DNA of 64,000 nucleotides from CAVPCY01 sp963770765 (GTDB lineage: Bacteria > Actinomycetota > Coriobacteriia > Anaerosomatales > PHET01). The stretch covers positions 1 to 64,000 of the forward strand of contig CAVYQS010000017.1 in NCBI GenBank assembly GCA_963770765.1, written 5' to 3'. Numbering within the stretch: the stretch's first letter is position 1; every line of letters starts with the position of its first letter. The position numbers and the translations under genes are program-made. Under the pieces are notes generated by a model that did no database searches, was not told the origin of the DNA, and worked only from the letters and a program-made list of their open reading frames with translations. Below are positions 24,984 through 34,117 of this stretch, piece by piece.

Positions 24984-26246
24984 CTAGTGCACCGCGCACG
25001 AAAGGCAAGGGTCGTAGGCGCGAACCAGCTGTTCGATCGCCAAGACGAACCTCTCCTCGGGAAGGTGCGCGACGGTGGGAGCGAACGCACGCATGTCCGC
25101 CTCCAGGTTCGCCAGATTCTGCGCGGTGGGAGTGATCACATCACCAGCGGTGACCAGCCCGTCGTCACCCACCGTCAGGGTGTGGTACAGAGTCCCGCGG
25201 GGGGCCTCAGTGGCGGCGGTGCCCGTCCCTGCCCGTAGGGCGATCGGTTCGGGAGCGCTGGATCCGCCTTCGGCCACGAGACGCTCGCACAGCAACGCGC
25301 ACCGCTCGGCCGCGTCGACGAGCTCGATCGCCTGGCACAGGTTGTTATGGAAGGTGTTCCGCGTGACCGGCCGCAGCCCCGACTTGCTCGCAACAACGCG
25401 CGCAGACGGAAGCAGACGGTCCCACGAGAGATTCACGCGCGCCAGAGCGCCGACCAGGAACGTGCGTCCGCCCACTGTCGAGTGCTTCGCGTTGCTATGC
25501 GACACCACCGTCTCGGTGACGAAATCGTGGTACTCGTTTGATGGTCGGCACCACCCGGCGTCGAGCGCGCAGACATCGCCATCGTAGATCGCGTAGGTGT
25601 CAGGCGAGACCAGGGCGAGCATCTCCCCCGCAGTCTCGAACGCGGGGACCTCGAACGAGGCGAAGAGCTCGACGGTCTCGGCCGCGTCCCGTGCCACGGC
25701 ATGCAGCTTCTCGGCGTAGCGCCCGAGCTCTGCCGAGGAGGGCTCGGCGGTGAATCCGCCGACGACCGCGGTGACCGGATGCACCGAGCGTCCACCCACG
25801 AGACTCGTGATCTCGTTGCCCAGCTTCTTGATGCGCAGGGCACGAGCGACGACGTCAGGATGCGACTGGGCCAGAGGGAAGACGCTGGGCTGCCCGACGA
25901 AGTCGGGTGCGGCGAACAGGTACAGGTGCGTGGCGTGGTTCTGCAGGAAGGACCCGTAGACCATGAGTGAGCGCAAGAGCCGGGTGCGTTCGGTGACCTC
26001 GATGCCCATCGCCGCTTCGACGGCCTTGATGCTTGTGACCGCATGGTTCGCCGAGCAGATTCCGCATATCCGACTCGTGATCAGCGGCGCCTCATCGAAG
26101 CGGCGGCCCACCACCATCGACTCGAAGAGGCGCGCCGGCTCGACGATGTCCATCCGGATATCACGGACGGTACCACCGTCCACGTCGACAGTGATGGTGC
26201 CGTGGCCTTCTATCCGAGCGACATGCTCGACCGTGAGCGTGCTCAT
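24984..26246 (-). CDS. hydA: Group 3b-type [NiFe] hydrogenase large subunit
   Basis: This 420-residue catalytic subunit holds the Ni-Fe site with RIC61-GIC64 near the N-terminus and DPC414-LSC417-AVH420 at the very end. The stop codon directly follows H420, so there is no C-terminal peptide for a maturation protease to remove. Most [NiFe] large subunits have one. The gene is last in a hydB-hydG-hydD-hydA operon, the order of NAD(P)-linked sulfhydrogenases. It overlaps hydD by four bases. The enzyme should be cytoplasmic and could evolve or take up H2 coupled to NAD(P)(H). Confidence 0.92.
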   Translation of the reverse strand: MSTLTVEHVARIEGHGTITVDVDGGTVRDIRMDIVEPARLFESMVVGRRFDEAPLITSRICGICSANHAVTSIKAVEAAMGIEVTERTRLLRSLMVYGSFLQNHATHLYLFAAPDFVGQPSVFPLAQSHPDVVARALRIKKLGNEITSLVGGRSVHPVTAVVGGFTAEPSSAELGRYAEKLHAVARDAAETVELFASFEVPAFETAGEMLALVSPDTYAIYDGDVCALDAGWCRPSNEYHDFVTETVVSHSNAKHSTVGGRTFLVGALARVNLSWDRLLPSARVVASKSGLRPVTRNTFHNNLCQAIELVDAAERCALLCERLVAEGGSSAPEPIALRAGTGTAATEAPRGTLYHTLTVGDDGLVTAGDVITPTAQNLANLEADMRAFAPTVAHLPEERFVLAIEQLVRAYDPCLSCAVH

Positions 26247-26989
26247 CGTGTGACCTCCACGCGCGAGTTGTAGATGTGCAGGGCGGTGGCGAGCACCGAC
26301 TGGTCAATGCCGCGATCGGTGAGGAACAGCTCGGCCGCTTCGATGCTCGCATCGTCAGCAACCCCGCGGCACCCCGTGCAAGGACGGCCCAACGAGATGC
26401 ATTGGGCGCCGCATCCCGCCCGCGTCACGAGGCCCAGACACACGCGGCCCCGCTCGTAGAAGCACACGTTCTCGGCGATCTTGCACGACGCGCACATCGG
26501 CTCGCGGGGCGGCCTGTCAGAGAGCCCCATCAGGGCTCGCTGAAGCGTCGATACGAACTCCTGGGGCCGTATGGGGCACCCGGGCACGTGGTAGTCGACG
26601 TCGATGACCGATTCGACCGGCATCGGCGTGAGACGACCGCACGCCACGATGGTCCCGCCCTCGCCGTAGACACATCCCACACGCTGCTCGAGCTCTCCGG
26701 TTCCCGCCATACCGGGGATGCCGCCGGTGCCGGCGCATGCACCGATCACCATCACGGCGCTGGCCGTCTCGCGAACACGCTTGAGCAACTCGACGTGCTC
26801 CTCAGTGGTCACGGCACCCTCTATGACGGCAACGTCATAGTCGGCCGGCATGTGCCCACTCGACGCCAGTTGCCAGTAGGTCAGGTCGATGGAGCCCAGC
26901 ACGTCGAGCAGATCGTCTTCCATGTTGGTCATCTGCACCTGGCAGCCGAAGTCACTCGCCAGACCGATGACGACGACGCGCGCCGGCAT
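26243..26989 (-). CDS. hydD: Group 3b-type hydrogenase small subunit
   Basis: This 248-residue protein has the NuoB-like [4Fe-4S] fold and a Cys-rich C-terminal half (MCASCKIAENVC ... CGAQCISLGRPCTGC) for two further clusters. There is no Tat signal, which fits a soluble enzyme. In the proximal-cluster motif the usual C-x-G-C reads D13-F-G-C16, so Asp replaces the first Cys. Other cluster Cys residues (GACAG, PGCPIRP) are present. An Asp ligand at the proximal cluster is known from F420-reducing hydrogenase. Confidence 0.9.
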   Translation of the reverse strand: MPARVVVIGLASDFGCQVQMTNMEDDLLDVLGSIDLTYWQLASSGHMPADYDVAVIEGAVTTEEHVELLKRVRETASAVMVIGACAGTGGIPGMAGTGELEQRVGCVYGEGGTIVACGRLTPMPVESVIDVDYHVPGCPIRPQEFVSTLQRALMGLSDRPPREPMCASCKIAENVCFYERGRVCLGLVTRAGCGAQCISLGRPCTGCRGVADDASIEAAELFLTDRGIDQSVLATALHIYNSRVEVTR

Positions 26990-27850
26990 CTAGATCGCCT
27001 CCTGCAGGTTCATGGCTTCCCAGTAGTTGAAGACCGGTCCGTCTATACACGCGTACTGATGACCGACCCCGCAGTGGCCGCACTTCCCGATCCCGCACTT
27101 CATGCGTCGCTCGAAGCTCACGTAGATGCGGTCCACATCCATGTCTTTGCCGCGCATCTCATCGATGACGTACTTGTACATCACCGGAGGTCCGCAGATC
27201 GCGCCATACGTGCTCGCCGGAGCCACCTCGAGACGCTCGAAGAGCTTAGTGACCAGACCGACCTCGCCGTCCCAGGTCTGATCGGGCTCGTCGACCGTCA
27301 TGATCAGGTCGAAGTCCTCGCGATGTCGCCACATCTCGAACTGTTGGCGGAACAGTACCTCCGAAGGGTTGCGCGACCCGTAGAGGATCGTGACCTTGCC
27401 AAAACTGTGGCGCTCGTCGTGGATATGATTGATGAGCGACTTGAGAGGAGCGATTCCCAGACCGCCGGCCACGAGCAGGATGTCGTGCCCCTTCATGTCC
27501 TCGAACGGGAACCCGCGGCCGAAAGGACCGCGCAGACCGACCACATCGCCGCACTGCTTCTTGTGCAGTGCGCCGGTCACGTCCCCGGAGTCGCGTACGC
27601 ACAACTCGATGAAACCCTGCTTCGAGGGAGCCGAGGAGATCGAGATCGGGGCCTCTCCCACGCCGAAGATCGACAGCTCGACGAACTGACCCGCATCGAA
27701 GGCGAACGCTTCGCGCACGTCCTCGTCGATGAGCCGGAACTCGAAGAGCTTCTCCTTGTCGGTCAGGTCGACGATCGAGGTGATCCGCGCCGGCCACGGA
27801 CGGTACGGATTCGCCTTGAGTTGGCGGTAGGCGGCTGCCGTGCTGCTCAT
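26990..27850 (-). CDS. hydG: Hydrogenase FAD/NAD(P) and [2Fe-2S] subunit
   Basis: This 286-residue flavoprotein of the ferredoxin-NADP reductase/PyrK type has an N-terminal FAD domain, an NAD-binding region (LLVAGGLGIAPLKSLI) and a C-terminal [2Fe-2S] motif (CGIGKCGHCGVGHQYAC). It passes electrons between NAD(P)(H) and the hydrogenase Fe-S chain. The ATG overlaps the hydB stop; the gene ends one base before hydD. Confidence 0.92.
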   Translation of the reverse strand: MSSTAAAYRQLKANPYRPWPARITSIVDLTDKEKLFEFRLIDEDVREAFAFDAGQFVELSIFGVGEAPISISSAPSKQGFIELCVRDSGDVTGALHKKQCGDVVGLRGPFGRGFPFEDMKGHDILLVAGGLGIAPLKSLINHIHDERHSFGKVTILYGSRNPSEVLFRQQFEMWRHREDFDLIMTVDEPDQTWDGEVGLVTKLFERLEVAPASTYGAICGPPVMYKYVIDEMRGKDMDVDRIYVSFERRMKCGIGKCGHCGVGHQYACIDGPVFNYWEAMNLQEAI

Positions 27851-28869
27851 CGCGCACCACCCCCCTGCTGAAGCGCAGCGATCACGATGCGGGGGTTGAT
27901 ATCTGCCTTGCAGGCTCGCTCGCAGCGGCCGCATCCGACGCACAGAACGCGTTCGAACTTCGAGAGGTAGCCCCATTGTTTGTGGTAGTAGCGGTACTTC
28001 ACGCGGCTTGAGCGCGACTCGCGGAAGTTGTGACCGTGGGCCACCTCGGCGAACTCCGAGAACTGGCACGAATCCCACACTCTGACCCGAGAACCATGAG
28101 TCCCGTCGGCTGAGAGCTTGTCCTTCACGTCGAAGCAGTAGCACGTGGGACACACCATCGAACACGCGCCGCACGACAGGCAGCGCTCGCCCAACTCGTC
28201 CCAGACGGGGTCGTCGAACTTGGCATCGAGCAGCAACGGGATCTGCGATGTCTCAAGATCCGCCGAGAACGACTCCTTGAACTCGCGGGTCTTGGTCTGG
28301 AAGTCCTCGGTGTCCTGAGCGGTGATATGGCTGGTCTCGACACAGCGGTCGAGCAGCTCGGCACCCTCGACCGACCGAACTGAGACGAAGTAGCGGTCGC
28401 CGAGATCGGTGAGGAAGATGTCGAAACCCCAGTGGACCTCGTCGGTCCCCCACGCATTGCAGAAACATCGGGGCTCGGGTGTGCAGCTCACGCCCACGAG
28501 CAGGGTGTTCTCCCGACGCGCCTTGTAATAGGGGTCCTCGAACTCTCCCATGAACACGTTGTCCATGAGCATCAGGGCGTTGATGTCACAAGGATGAAGA
28601 CCGAACAGCACGCGCGGGTCTGCCTCGGCGGTATCCGAGGTGACCTGACCGTCTGCCGTGAACCCGAGGATATCTTCAGACGGCGGCACGAAGTACTTCT
28701 TGGGGGGCAGGATCGTGGTGTCGTAATCGAGGGCGAGCTCACCGGGATCGTCTATGACCGAGAAGACGTATGCCTCTCCCTTACGAACCGGTCCGACGAC
28801 CTCGTAGGTAGCCGACAGCCCGCGCACCAGATCGGGCAACCGGTCCTTGTCCATCACGCGGAAGAACAT
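27847..28869 (-). CDS. hydB: Hydrogenase Fe-S subunit (sulfhydrogenase beta-like)
   Basis: This protein of about 340 residues resembles HydB/AsrA. It has a 200-residue N-terminal domain with conserved HPCDINAL and C-TPEPRCFCN, then two [4Fe-4S] ferredoxin motifs (CLSCGACSMVCP and CVGCGRCERAC). The Met at 28869 (MFFRVMDKDRLPDL) fits homologues better than an upstream ATG. It heads the operon. In Pyrococcus this subunit pair also reduces sulfur; sulfur reduction here is only possible, not shown. Confidence 0.9.
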   Translation of the reverse strand: MFFRVMDKDRLPDLVRGLSATYEVVGPVRKGEAYVFSVIDDPGELALDYDTTILPPKKYFVPPSEDILGFTADGQVTSDTAEADPRVLFGLHPCDINALMLMDNVFMGEFEDPYYKARRENTLLVGVSCTPEPRCFCNAWGTDEVHWGFDIFLTDLGDRYFVSVRSVEGAELLDRCVETSHITAQDTEDFQTKTREFKESFSADLETSQIPLLLDAKFDDPVWDELGERCLSCGACSMVCPTCYCFDVKDKLSADGTHGSRVRVWDSCQFSEFAEVAHGHNFRESRSSRVKYRYYHKQWGYLSKFERVLCVGCGRCERACKADINPRIVIAALQQGGGAR

Positions 28870-28973
28870 GCTGGTGTTCCCCTTACTCCCGGCAGAGTAG
28901 CGAAGGCGGTCCATCCCGACCGCAGACACGCATGTCGGGCGGCCCGCACAGGAGCCGCCCCATGTCGAGGAGA

Positions 28974-29375
28974 CTAGCCGAAGAAGATCGCTATCTCGCG
29001 CTCGGCGGACTCGGGCGAATCCGAGCCGTGCACGACGTTGGCGTCCATCACGAGTCCGAAGTCACCCCGGATGGTGCCCGGTGCAGCTTCGGCCGGGTTG
29101 GTGGCGCCCATGAGCTTGCGGCACACCGACACGGCGTTCGGGCCGACCAGGACCATCTTCACGACAGGGCCGGACGTGATGTACTCCACGAGACCCTCGT
29201 AGAATGGCTTGCCCTGATGCTCGACGTAGTTCGCTGCAGCCTGCTCGGCGGTGACCATTCCGTACTCGAGTCGCTCGAACCGGAGCCCGACCTCCTCGAA
29301 ACGCTGCAGGATCCGTCCAACGAACCCGCGGGCGACGGCATCCGGCTTGACCATGATGTAGGTGCGCTGATCCAC
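28974..29375 (-). CDS. ndk: Nucleoside diphosphate kinase
   Basis: This 133-residue enzyme has the active-site His in NVVHGSDSPESAEREI and the N-terminal TYIMVKPDAVARG. It equilibrates nucleoside triphosphates through a phospho-His intermediate. The length is that of the short bacterial form. Confidence 0.97.
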   Translation of the reverse strand: MDQRTYIMVKPDAVARGFVGRILQRFEEVGLRFERLEYGMVTAEQAAANYVEHQGKPFYEGLVEYITSGPVVKMVLVGPNAVSVCRKLMGATNPAEAAPGTIRGDFGLVMDANVVHGSDSPESAEREIAIFFG

Positions 29376-29423
29376 TCTGTGCTCCCTTTCGATGTCAGTG
29401 CATATGAAACCGGCGACCTTCTG

Positions 29424-30821
29424 TCAGCCGCCGGTAGAACCCCAGTCGTTCTCCACTCCGGTCACTTTCCATCCCACACCCTCCCGGGAGAGGGTGATCG
29501 CATAGTGCAGCGGGGCGCCCGTCTCAGGCGTCACCGTCACCCGGACGGTGGACGAGCGTCTGCCGCGGTCGACCCCCTCGATCACGAACTCCTTGACCGG
29601 CGGCATCTTGGCCATCTCTCGGGCGACGTCCTTGTCCGGAACGGCGACCCAGTATCGATCCACCGGCTGTCCGGCGGCATACGCTCCCACCAGCCCGTTC
29701 ACCGTAGCGGCCTGCGTGGGCCACCCGTATCCGAACCAGTACAGCGCAGCCATGACTCCTGCGATCAGCACAACGACGACGACCGCACCGACCGCCGTGC
29801 GAACGGAACCGCCGCCGGCGAGCTTCTCGGCCCGCTGCGCACGACGGAGTTCCTGGTCGCGTGTGCGCATCTCGTCCTCGGTCATGGTGAAGAACTCGGA
29901 TACCGCGGCCTCGTCGCCCATTCCGAGTGCGGCGGCTGCGATCTCGGCCTCCGGAAGAGGTTCGGGCGACTCATCAGGAAGGACGGTGGGGCTCATGGTC
30001 GCTCCGAGAGCCGCCCCGCCGGTCAGGGCCTGAAGGTCCGCGGTGTCCCACCCCGACGGCTGGTCGGCGACCGCAGGCGCGGGAAGCTCGCCGGTCTCCC
30101 ATCCCTCAACCGTCTGGCGGGCACCCTGGTCTCCGGCGGCAAGCGCACGTTCGTACGACTCGAGAGCGGCGGGGCTGAGCGTGTGTCCGTGGAGCTGTGT
30201 CGCCCGTTCGAAGGCGCGAATCGCCTCATCGTTGTCGCCTAGAGCCACGTATGCCTGACCGAGGTTCGCGAGCGCCTTACCTCTGCCCTGGTAGTCGTCG
30301 AAGCCGAGCGCGGCCTTGTACGCATCAACGGCGTCCGCGGGCCGATCGAGCGCCATGAAGCACAGTCCGAGGTTCACGAGCGCCTTACCCGGGTTGGGGT
30401 TCTTCGGGTCGATGGCGGCCCTGCGATATGCGACAGCTGCATCGTCGATGCGTCCGCGTTCGCACAGAGCTCCCGCCATTCCCTGCAGCGCACGGTACGG
30501 CGTGAGGTAATCGGGTTCGAGAAGTGCCGCTTCGTAGGCGTTCACAGCGTCGACGTACTCGCCGATCGCGCTATAGGCTGCTCCGAGATTCGCCTGAACG
30601 GCGCCACGCCGATCGTAGGTCTCATCGCGCAGCGCGTGGCCGTAGACCGTGACCGCGTCCTGATAGCGCCTCAGGCGCATGAGTGCGTTGCCGGCCATGT
30701 GGTACGCCGAGCCGTTACCGGCGGCGCCTTTGCCTGCAGAGGCGAGGAAGGCCTTGGCGGCCGTGCGGAAGTCGCCCGCGTCGTAGGCCGTTTGCGCCTC
30801 TTGGAACTTGGACTGATCCAC
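29424..30821 (-). CDS. TPR-repeat membrane protein
   Basis: This 465-residue protein has about six tetratricopeptide repeats in residues 1-225 (FQEAQTAYDAGDFRTAAKAFLASA and similar), an acidic linker, a membrane span near 345-368 and a C-terminal extracytoplasmic domain of about 95 residues. The TPR part is cytoplasmic if the N-terminus lies inside. It may scaffold a cell-envelope complex. No enzyme motif is seen, and the C-terminal domain is not recognised. Confidence 0.8.
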   Translation of the reverse strand: MDQSKFQEAQTAYDAGDFRTAAKAFLASAGKGAAGNGSAYHMAGNALMRLRRYQDAVTVYGHALRDETYDRRGAVQANLGAAYSAIGEYVDAVNAYEAALLEPDYLTPYRALQGMAGALCERGRIDDAAVAYRRAAIDPKNPNPGKALVNLGLCFMALDRPADAVDAYKAALGFDDYQGRGKALANLGQAYVALGDNDEAIRAFERATQLHGHTLSPAALESYERALAAGDQGARQTVEGWETGELPAPAVADQPSGWDTADLQALTGGAALGATMSPTVLPDESPEPLPEAEIAAAALGMGDEAAVSEFFTMTEDEMRTRDQELRRAQRAEKLAGGGSVRTAVGAVVVVVLIAGVMAALYWFGYGWPTQAATVNGLVGAYAAGQPVDRYWVAVPDKDVAREMAKMPPVKEFVIEGVDRGRRSSTVRVTVTPETGAPLHYAITLSREGVGWKVTGVENDWGSTGG

Positions 30822-30845
30822 GTCTACGACCGGACTCTCAGCACG

Positions 30846-31562
30846 CTAGTTCGAGCCCGAGATCGTCACGGACTTGATGGTATCGCCGATGCGAAGCTGC
30901 TGCATGGCTTCGAGACCCTCGGTCACGACCCCGAACACCGTGTACTGACCGTCAAGCATCTGGAGGGGCTGCAGGGCGAAGTAGAACTGAGAGCCCGCGG
31001 AGTCCGGGTCGTTGGTGCGTGCCATGCCCAAGGCGCCCACCACGTGCTTGTTGGGATTCACCTCGGGATCGAACTCGCCTTTGATCACATATCCGGGACC
31101 GCCGGTGCCCAGCGGTGGATTGCCCGTCTGGGTGGCCTGGACCACCTCATCGCTGCTGAGAGCGGTCGTCTGCGGATCCCCGCCCTGCACCACGAAGCCC
31201 GGCTCGAAGCGATGGAACTTCGTGTCGTCGTAGAACCCCTTCTTCGCGAGTTCGACGAAGTTGCCGACGTGAATCGGCGCATCATCGCCGTAGAGTCTCA
31301 CCACGATCGTGCCCTTGCTCGTCTCGAATGTCGCGGTCTCGCTCCCGTTGGGTTGGTACTCGGGTGTGTACAACGTTGCCCCCTCGGAGTTCGTGGTGGA
31401 ACCGCTCGCTTCAGCGCCGGCGGTGTCGGTGGCGGCCTGCTCCTGCGGCGCGGCCCCACCGGGCTCGGCCGTCTGTTCTGCGCTGCATCCGGAAGACAGG
31501 AGCGCGAAGACACACAGCAGGGCGAGCGTCATGCTCAGATGGATCCGGGTGCGGGACTTCAC
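30846..31562 (-). CDS. Cyclophilin-type peptidyl-prolyl isomerase lipoprotein
   Basis: This 238-residue protein starts at GTG with AAGGAGG ten bases upstream. It has a lipoprotein signal ending in LLSSGC, a Thr/Ala-rich linker and a cyclophilin domain (FHRFEPGFVVQGGDP, GMARTNDPDSAGSQFYFAL). The lipid anchor and export signal place it on the outer face of the membrane, where it could assist folding of exported proteins such as cytochromes. A longer in-frame reading upstream lacks a signal and crosses the promoter region. Confidence 0.92.
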   Translation of the reverse strand: MKSRTRIHLSMTLALLCVFALLSSGCSAEQTAEPGGAAPQEQAATDTAGAEASGSTTNSEGATLYTPEYQPNGSETATFETSKGTIVVRLYGDDAPIHVGNFVELAKKGFYDDTKFHRFEPGFVVQGGDPQTTALSSDEVVQATQTGNPPLGTGGPGYVIKGEFDPEVNPNKHVVGALGMARTNDPDSAGSQFYFALQPLQMLDGQYTVFGVVTEGLEAMQQLRIGDTIKSVTISGSN

Positions 31563-31611
31563 GAGCCGGCAACCTCCTTGACGAGCGACGCGGGACATCA
31601 AGTCCGCCTCC

Positions 31612-31653
31612 GAATGCTCGAAGCATTCTATCAGCACCGAGCGTCCATGATAA
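31612..31653 (-). promoter_or_regulatory. Candidate promoter with inverted repeat before the cyclophilin gene
   Basis: On the minus strand a TTATCA box (31653-31648) and TAGAAT (31630-31625) are spaced 17 bp apart. A perfect 7-bp inverted repeat, GAATGCT-CGA-AGCATTC (31612-31628), overlaps the -10 box and start region, where a repressor could bind. The -35 box is weak. Confidence 0.4.
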
Positions 31654-31705
31654 GGAGTGGCATCACCCGCCCGCTTTCGGGGTAGACTGGTTCCCAAGAG
31701 GGACC

Positions 31706-31766
31706 CGCGGGGGCGGGGCCATCCTCCCCCGCGTTGGCTGCGGCGCGCCACAACGGTGTGGCGCGC
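31706..31766 (+). promoter_or_regulatory. Two strong hairpins in the EF-G-like leader
   Basis: CGCGGGGG...CCCCCGCG (31706-31733) and GCGCGCCAC...GTGGCGCGC (31743-31766) lie just before the gene. The second ends 18 bases before the ATG. They could form a structured 5' leader or end stray transcription. A TAGACT box at 31683 may be the -10 element; no good -35 is seen. Confidence 0.4.
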
Positions 31767-31783
31767 TTGTCATCAGGGAGGCG

Positions 31784-33853
31784 ATGTACTTGGGAGCACC
31801 AAGCACTGACAAGGTCCGCAACGTCGTCCTCGTCGGACACGGCGGTGCGGGAAAGACCTCGCTTGCGGAGGCCATGCTCTTCCTGTCCGGCGCAACGAAG
31901 CGCCTCGGCACGGTCGATGACGGTCACTCCAACCTCGACTACGAGGCTGAGGAGATCAAGCGCAGCTTCACCATCAACCTCGCGCTCGCTCCGGTCGTTC
32001 ACTCCGGCGTCAAGATCAACGTCATCGACACCCCGGGCTATGCCGACTTCATCGCCGACGCCATCGCCGGCATGGAGGCCGCGGAGATGGCTCTGTTCGT
32101 GGTCGACGCCGTCTCCGGGCCGCAGGTGCAGACCGAGCGCCTGTGGAAGATCGCAGGCCAGATGGGAATCGCCCGCGCCGTGTTCGTGAGCAGGCTCGAC
32201 AAGGAGCACGCCGACTTTGAAGGCTGCATGGCCAAGCTCATTGCCGCCTTCGGAGACCGCGTCGTTCCGGTCCAGCTGCCATTGGGCTCCGAGGCGGAGT
32301 TCAACGGCGTCGTCGACATCATCCGGATGAAGGCCTACCACCACGACGACGACGGCGAGCACATGGACGATATCCCCGCCGACATGCTCGGCGCGGCGGA
32401 GGAAGCCAGAGAGCAACTCGCCGACAAGACCGCCGAAGTGGACGACGAGCTCATGGAGAAGTACCTCGAGGGAGAACCCTTGACCCAAGAGGACCTCGAG
32501 AAGCTGCTGGGACTCGCCATCGCCGAGAGCAAGGTGATCCCCGTGTTCGTGGGGTCGGCTGCGAAGCTGCAGGGCATCGAGGATCTGATGGACGAGATCG
32601 TCACGTTCTTTCCCGAGCCCACGGCTCACGGTCCTCTGCGGACGGTCGACGGCCAGGAGGTCGCCTTCTCGACCGATGGCGACTTCTCCGGACACGTGTT
32701 CAAGACGCTCTCCGACCCGTACGTCGGCCGGCTCTCATTCGTGAAGGTCGTCTCGGGCTCACTCACACCGAACTCCGAGGCCATCAACTCGCGCACCGGC
32801 AAGAAGGAGCGCGTCGCTCACGTCTTCAAGCTCGTCGGCAAAGAGTCCTCCGACATCCCCGAGGCGGTTGCCGGCGACATCGCCGTGCTGGCCAAGCTGA
32901 CCGACACCATGACCAACGACACCCTCTCGGCAAGAGGGGGCATCTCGTTCGAGGCGCTCCCACTCCCCGAGCCGCTGTACCCCGTCGCGATCGTCGCCAA
33001 GACGAAGGCCGACGAAGACAAGCTCGGCACGGCACTCAAGGCGATCGTCGACGAGGACCCGGCGCTCACCCTCAGGCGTGACGAGGAGACGCACCAGACG
33101 GTGGTCACGGCGATGGGCGACACGGCAGTCGATGTGATCCTGTCGCGCCTGCACGAGCGCTTCCACGTCGAGGCCGAACTCGTCGACCTGCGCATCCCCT
33201 ACCGGGAGACCATCCGCACGTCGGCATCGGCCCAGGGTCGGCACAAGAAGCAGACCGGGGGGTCCGGGCAGTTCGCGGACTGCTGGCTGCGCCTCGACCC
33301 GAATCCCGGTGGCGGCTACGAGTTCAAGGACGAGATCGTCGGCGGCAAGATATCCAAGCCGTACATCGTCGCCATCGACAAGGGTGTCCAAGACACGATG
33401 ACCTCCGGTGCCATCGCCGGCTATCCCGTGCAAGACGTCCGAGTCGCCGTCTACGACGGGTCTATGCATGCCGTCGACAGCAACGAGATGGCCTTCAAGA
33501 CGGCCGCCCGGATCGGATTCCGTGCGGCCGCCGAGAAGGCGAATCCGGTGGTCCTCGAGCCCATCGCGACCCTCGAGATCGAAGTCCCGGACGCCTACGC
33601 CGGCGCCGTCATGGGGGACATCAGTTCGATTCGCGGAAAGGTCCTCGGCATGGACGCGCCGGAACCCGGCATTCAGACCATCCGCGCGCACGTGCCCTAT
33701 GCCGAAGTCGTGCATTACTCGCCGCACCTGCGGTCGATCTCCAGCGGCACCGGCACCTACCGCATCAGCATCGACTCATACGAGCAGGTACCCGGCGACG
33801 TGCAGAAGAAGCTCGTCGAGGCGTATCAGAAGGAGCGCGCAGAGGGGCATTAG
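31784..33853 (+). CDS. Elongation factor G-like GTPase (EF-G paralogue)
   Basis: This 689-residue protein has EF-G domains I-V in order. G1 is GHGGAGKT and G3 is DTPGYADF, but the G4 motif reads SRLD instead of NKxD. The canonical switch I RGITI is KRSFTINLA here. These changes are typical of EF-G-like paralogues rather than the main FusA encoded in the str operon. It may act in ribosome recycling or in a specialised translocation step. The start has GGGAGG only two bases before the ATG. A longer in-frame reading overlaps the cyclophilin gene antisense. Confidence 0.88.
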   Translation: MYLGAPSTDKVRNVVLVGHGGAGKTSLAEAMLFLSGATKRLGTVDDGHSNLDYEAEEIKRSFTINLALAPVVHSGVKINVIDTPGYADFIADAIAGMEAAEMALFVVDAVSGPQVQTERLWKIAGQMGIARAVFVSRLDKEHADFEGCMAKLIAAFGDRVVPVQLPLGSEAEFNGVVDIIRMKAYHHDDDGEHMDDIPADMLGAAEEAREQLADKTAEVDDELMEKYLEGEPLTQEDLEKLLGLAIAESKVIPVFVGSAAKLQGIEDLMDEIVTFFPEPTAHGPLRTVDGQEVAFSTDGDFSGHVFKTLSDPYVGRLSFVKVVSGSLTPNSEAINSRTGKKERVAHVFKLVGKESSDIPEAVAGDIAVLAKLTDTMTNDTLSARGGISFEALPLPEPLYPVAIVAKTKADEDKLGTALKAIVDEDPALTLRRDEETHQTVVTAMGDTAVDVILSRLHERFHVEAELVDLRIPYRETIRTSASAQGRHKKQTGGSGQFADCWLRLDPNPGGGYEFKDEIVGGKISKPYIVAIDKGVQDTMTSGAIAGYPVQDVRVAVYDGSMHAVDSNEMAFKTAARIGFRAAAEKANPVVLEPIATLEIEVPDAYAGAVMGDISSIRGKVLGMDAPEPGIQTIRAHVPYAEVVHYSPHLRSISSGTGTYRISIDSYEQVPGDVQKKLVEAYQKERAEGH

Positions 33854-33881
33854 GCGCCTGACGCGACCGTGCGATGACACT

Positions 33882-33913
33882 CGAGGCCGCCACCCGCAGG
33901 GGTGGCGGCCTCG
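33882..33913 (+). terminator. Terminator hairpin after the EF-G-like gene
   Basis: A perfect 13-bp GC-rich stem (CGAGGCCGCCACC with GGTGGCGGCCTCG) and six-base loop lie 28 bases after the stop codon. The U-tract is poor, as is common in high-GC actinobacteria. The opposite strand would serve the tRNA-Arg transcript. Confidence 0.65.
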
Positions 33914-33937
33914 ACTCATTCGTGGGAGTGTGCGCGA

Positions 33938-34013
33938 TGGCGCCCTCTGCAGGATTCGAACCTGCGGCCTTCTGCTCCGGAGGCAGACGCTCTATCCACT
34001 GAGCTAAGAGGGC
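33938..34013 (-). tRNA. tRNA-Arg (CCG)
   Basis: A 76-base cloverleaf with encoded CCA. The anticodon loop CTCCGGA gives CCG, reading the Arg codon CGG. The seven-pair acceptor stem (GCCCTCT/AGAGGGC) is perfect. No integrase is nearby. Confidence 0.95.
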
Positions 34014-34117
34014 GGGTGAAGCGCGAGAACGCACTCTATCATACCCACGCAGGCCCACCAATGCGTCGCTGACCTCGGGTATGCTGGTTATACAACCTCT
34101 GCCAGACAGGTGGTCGC

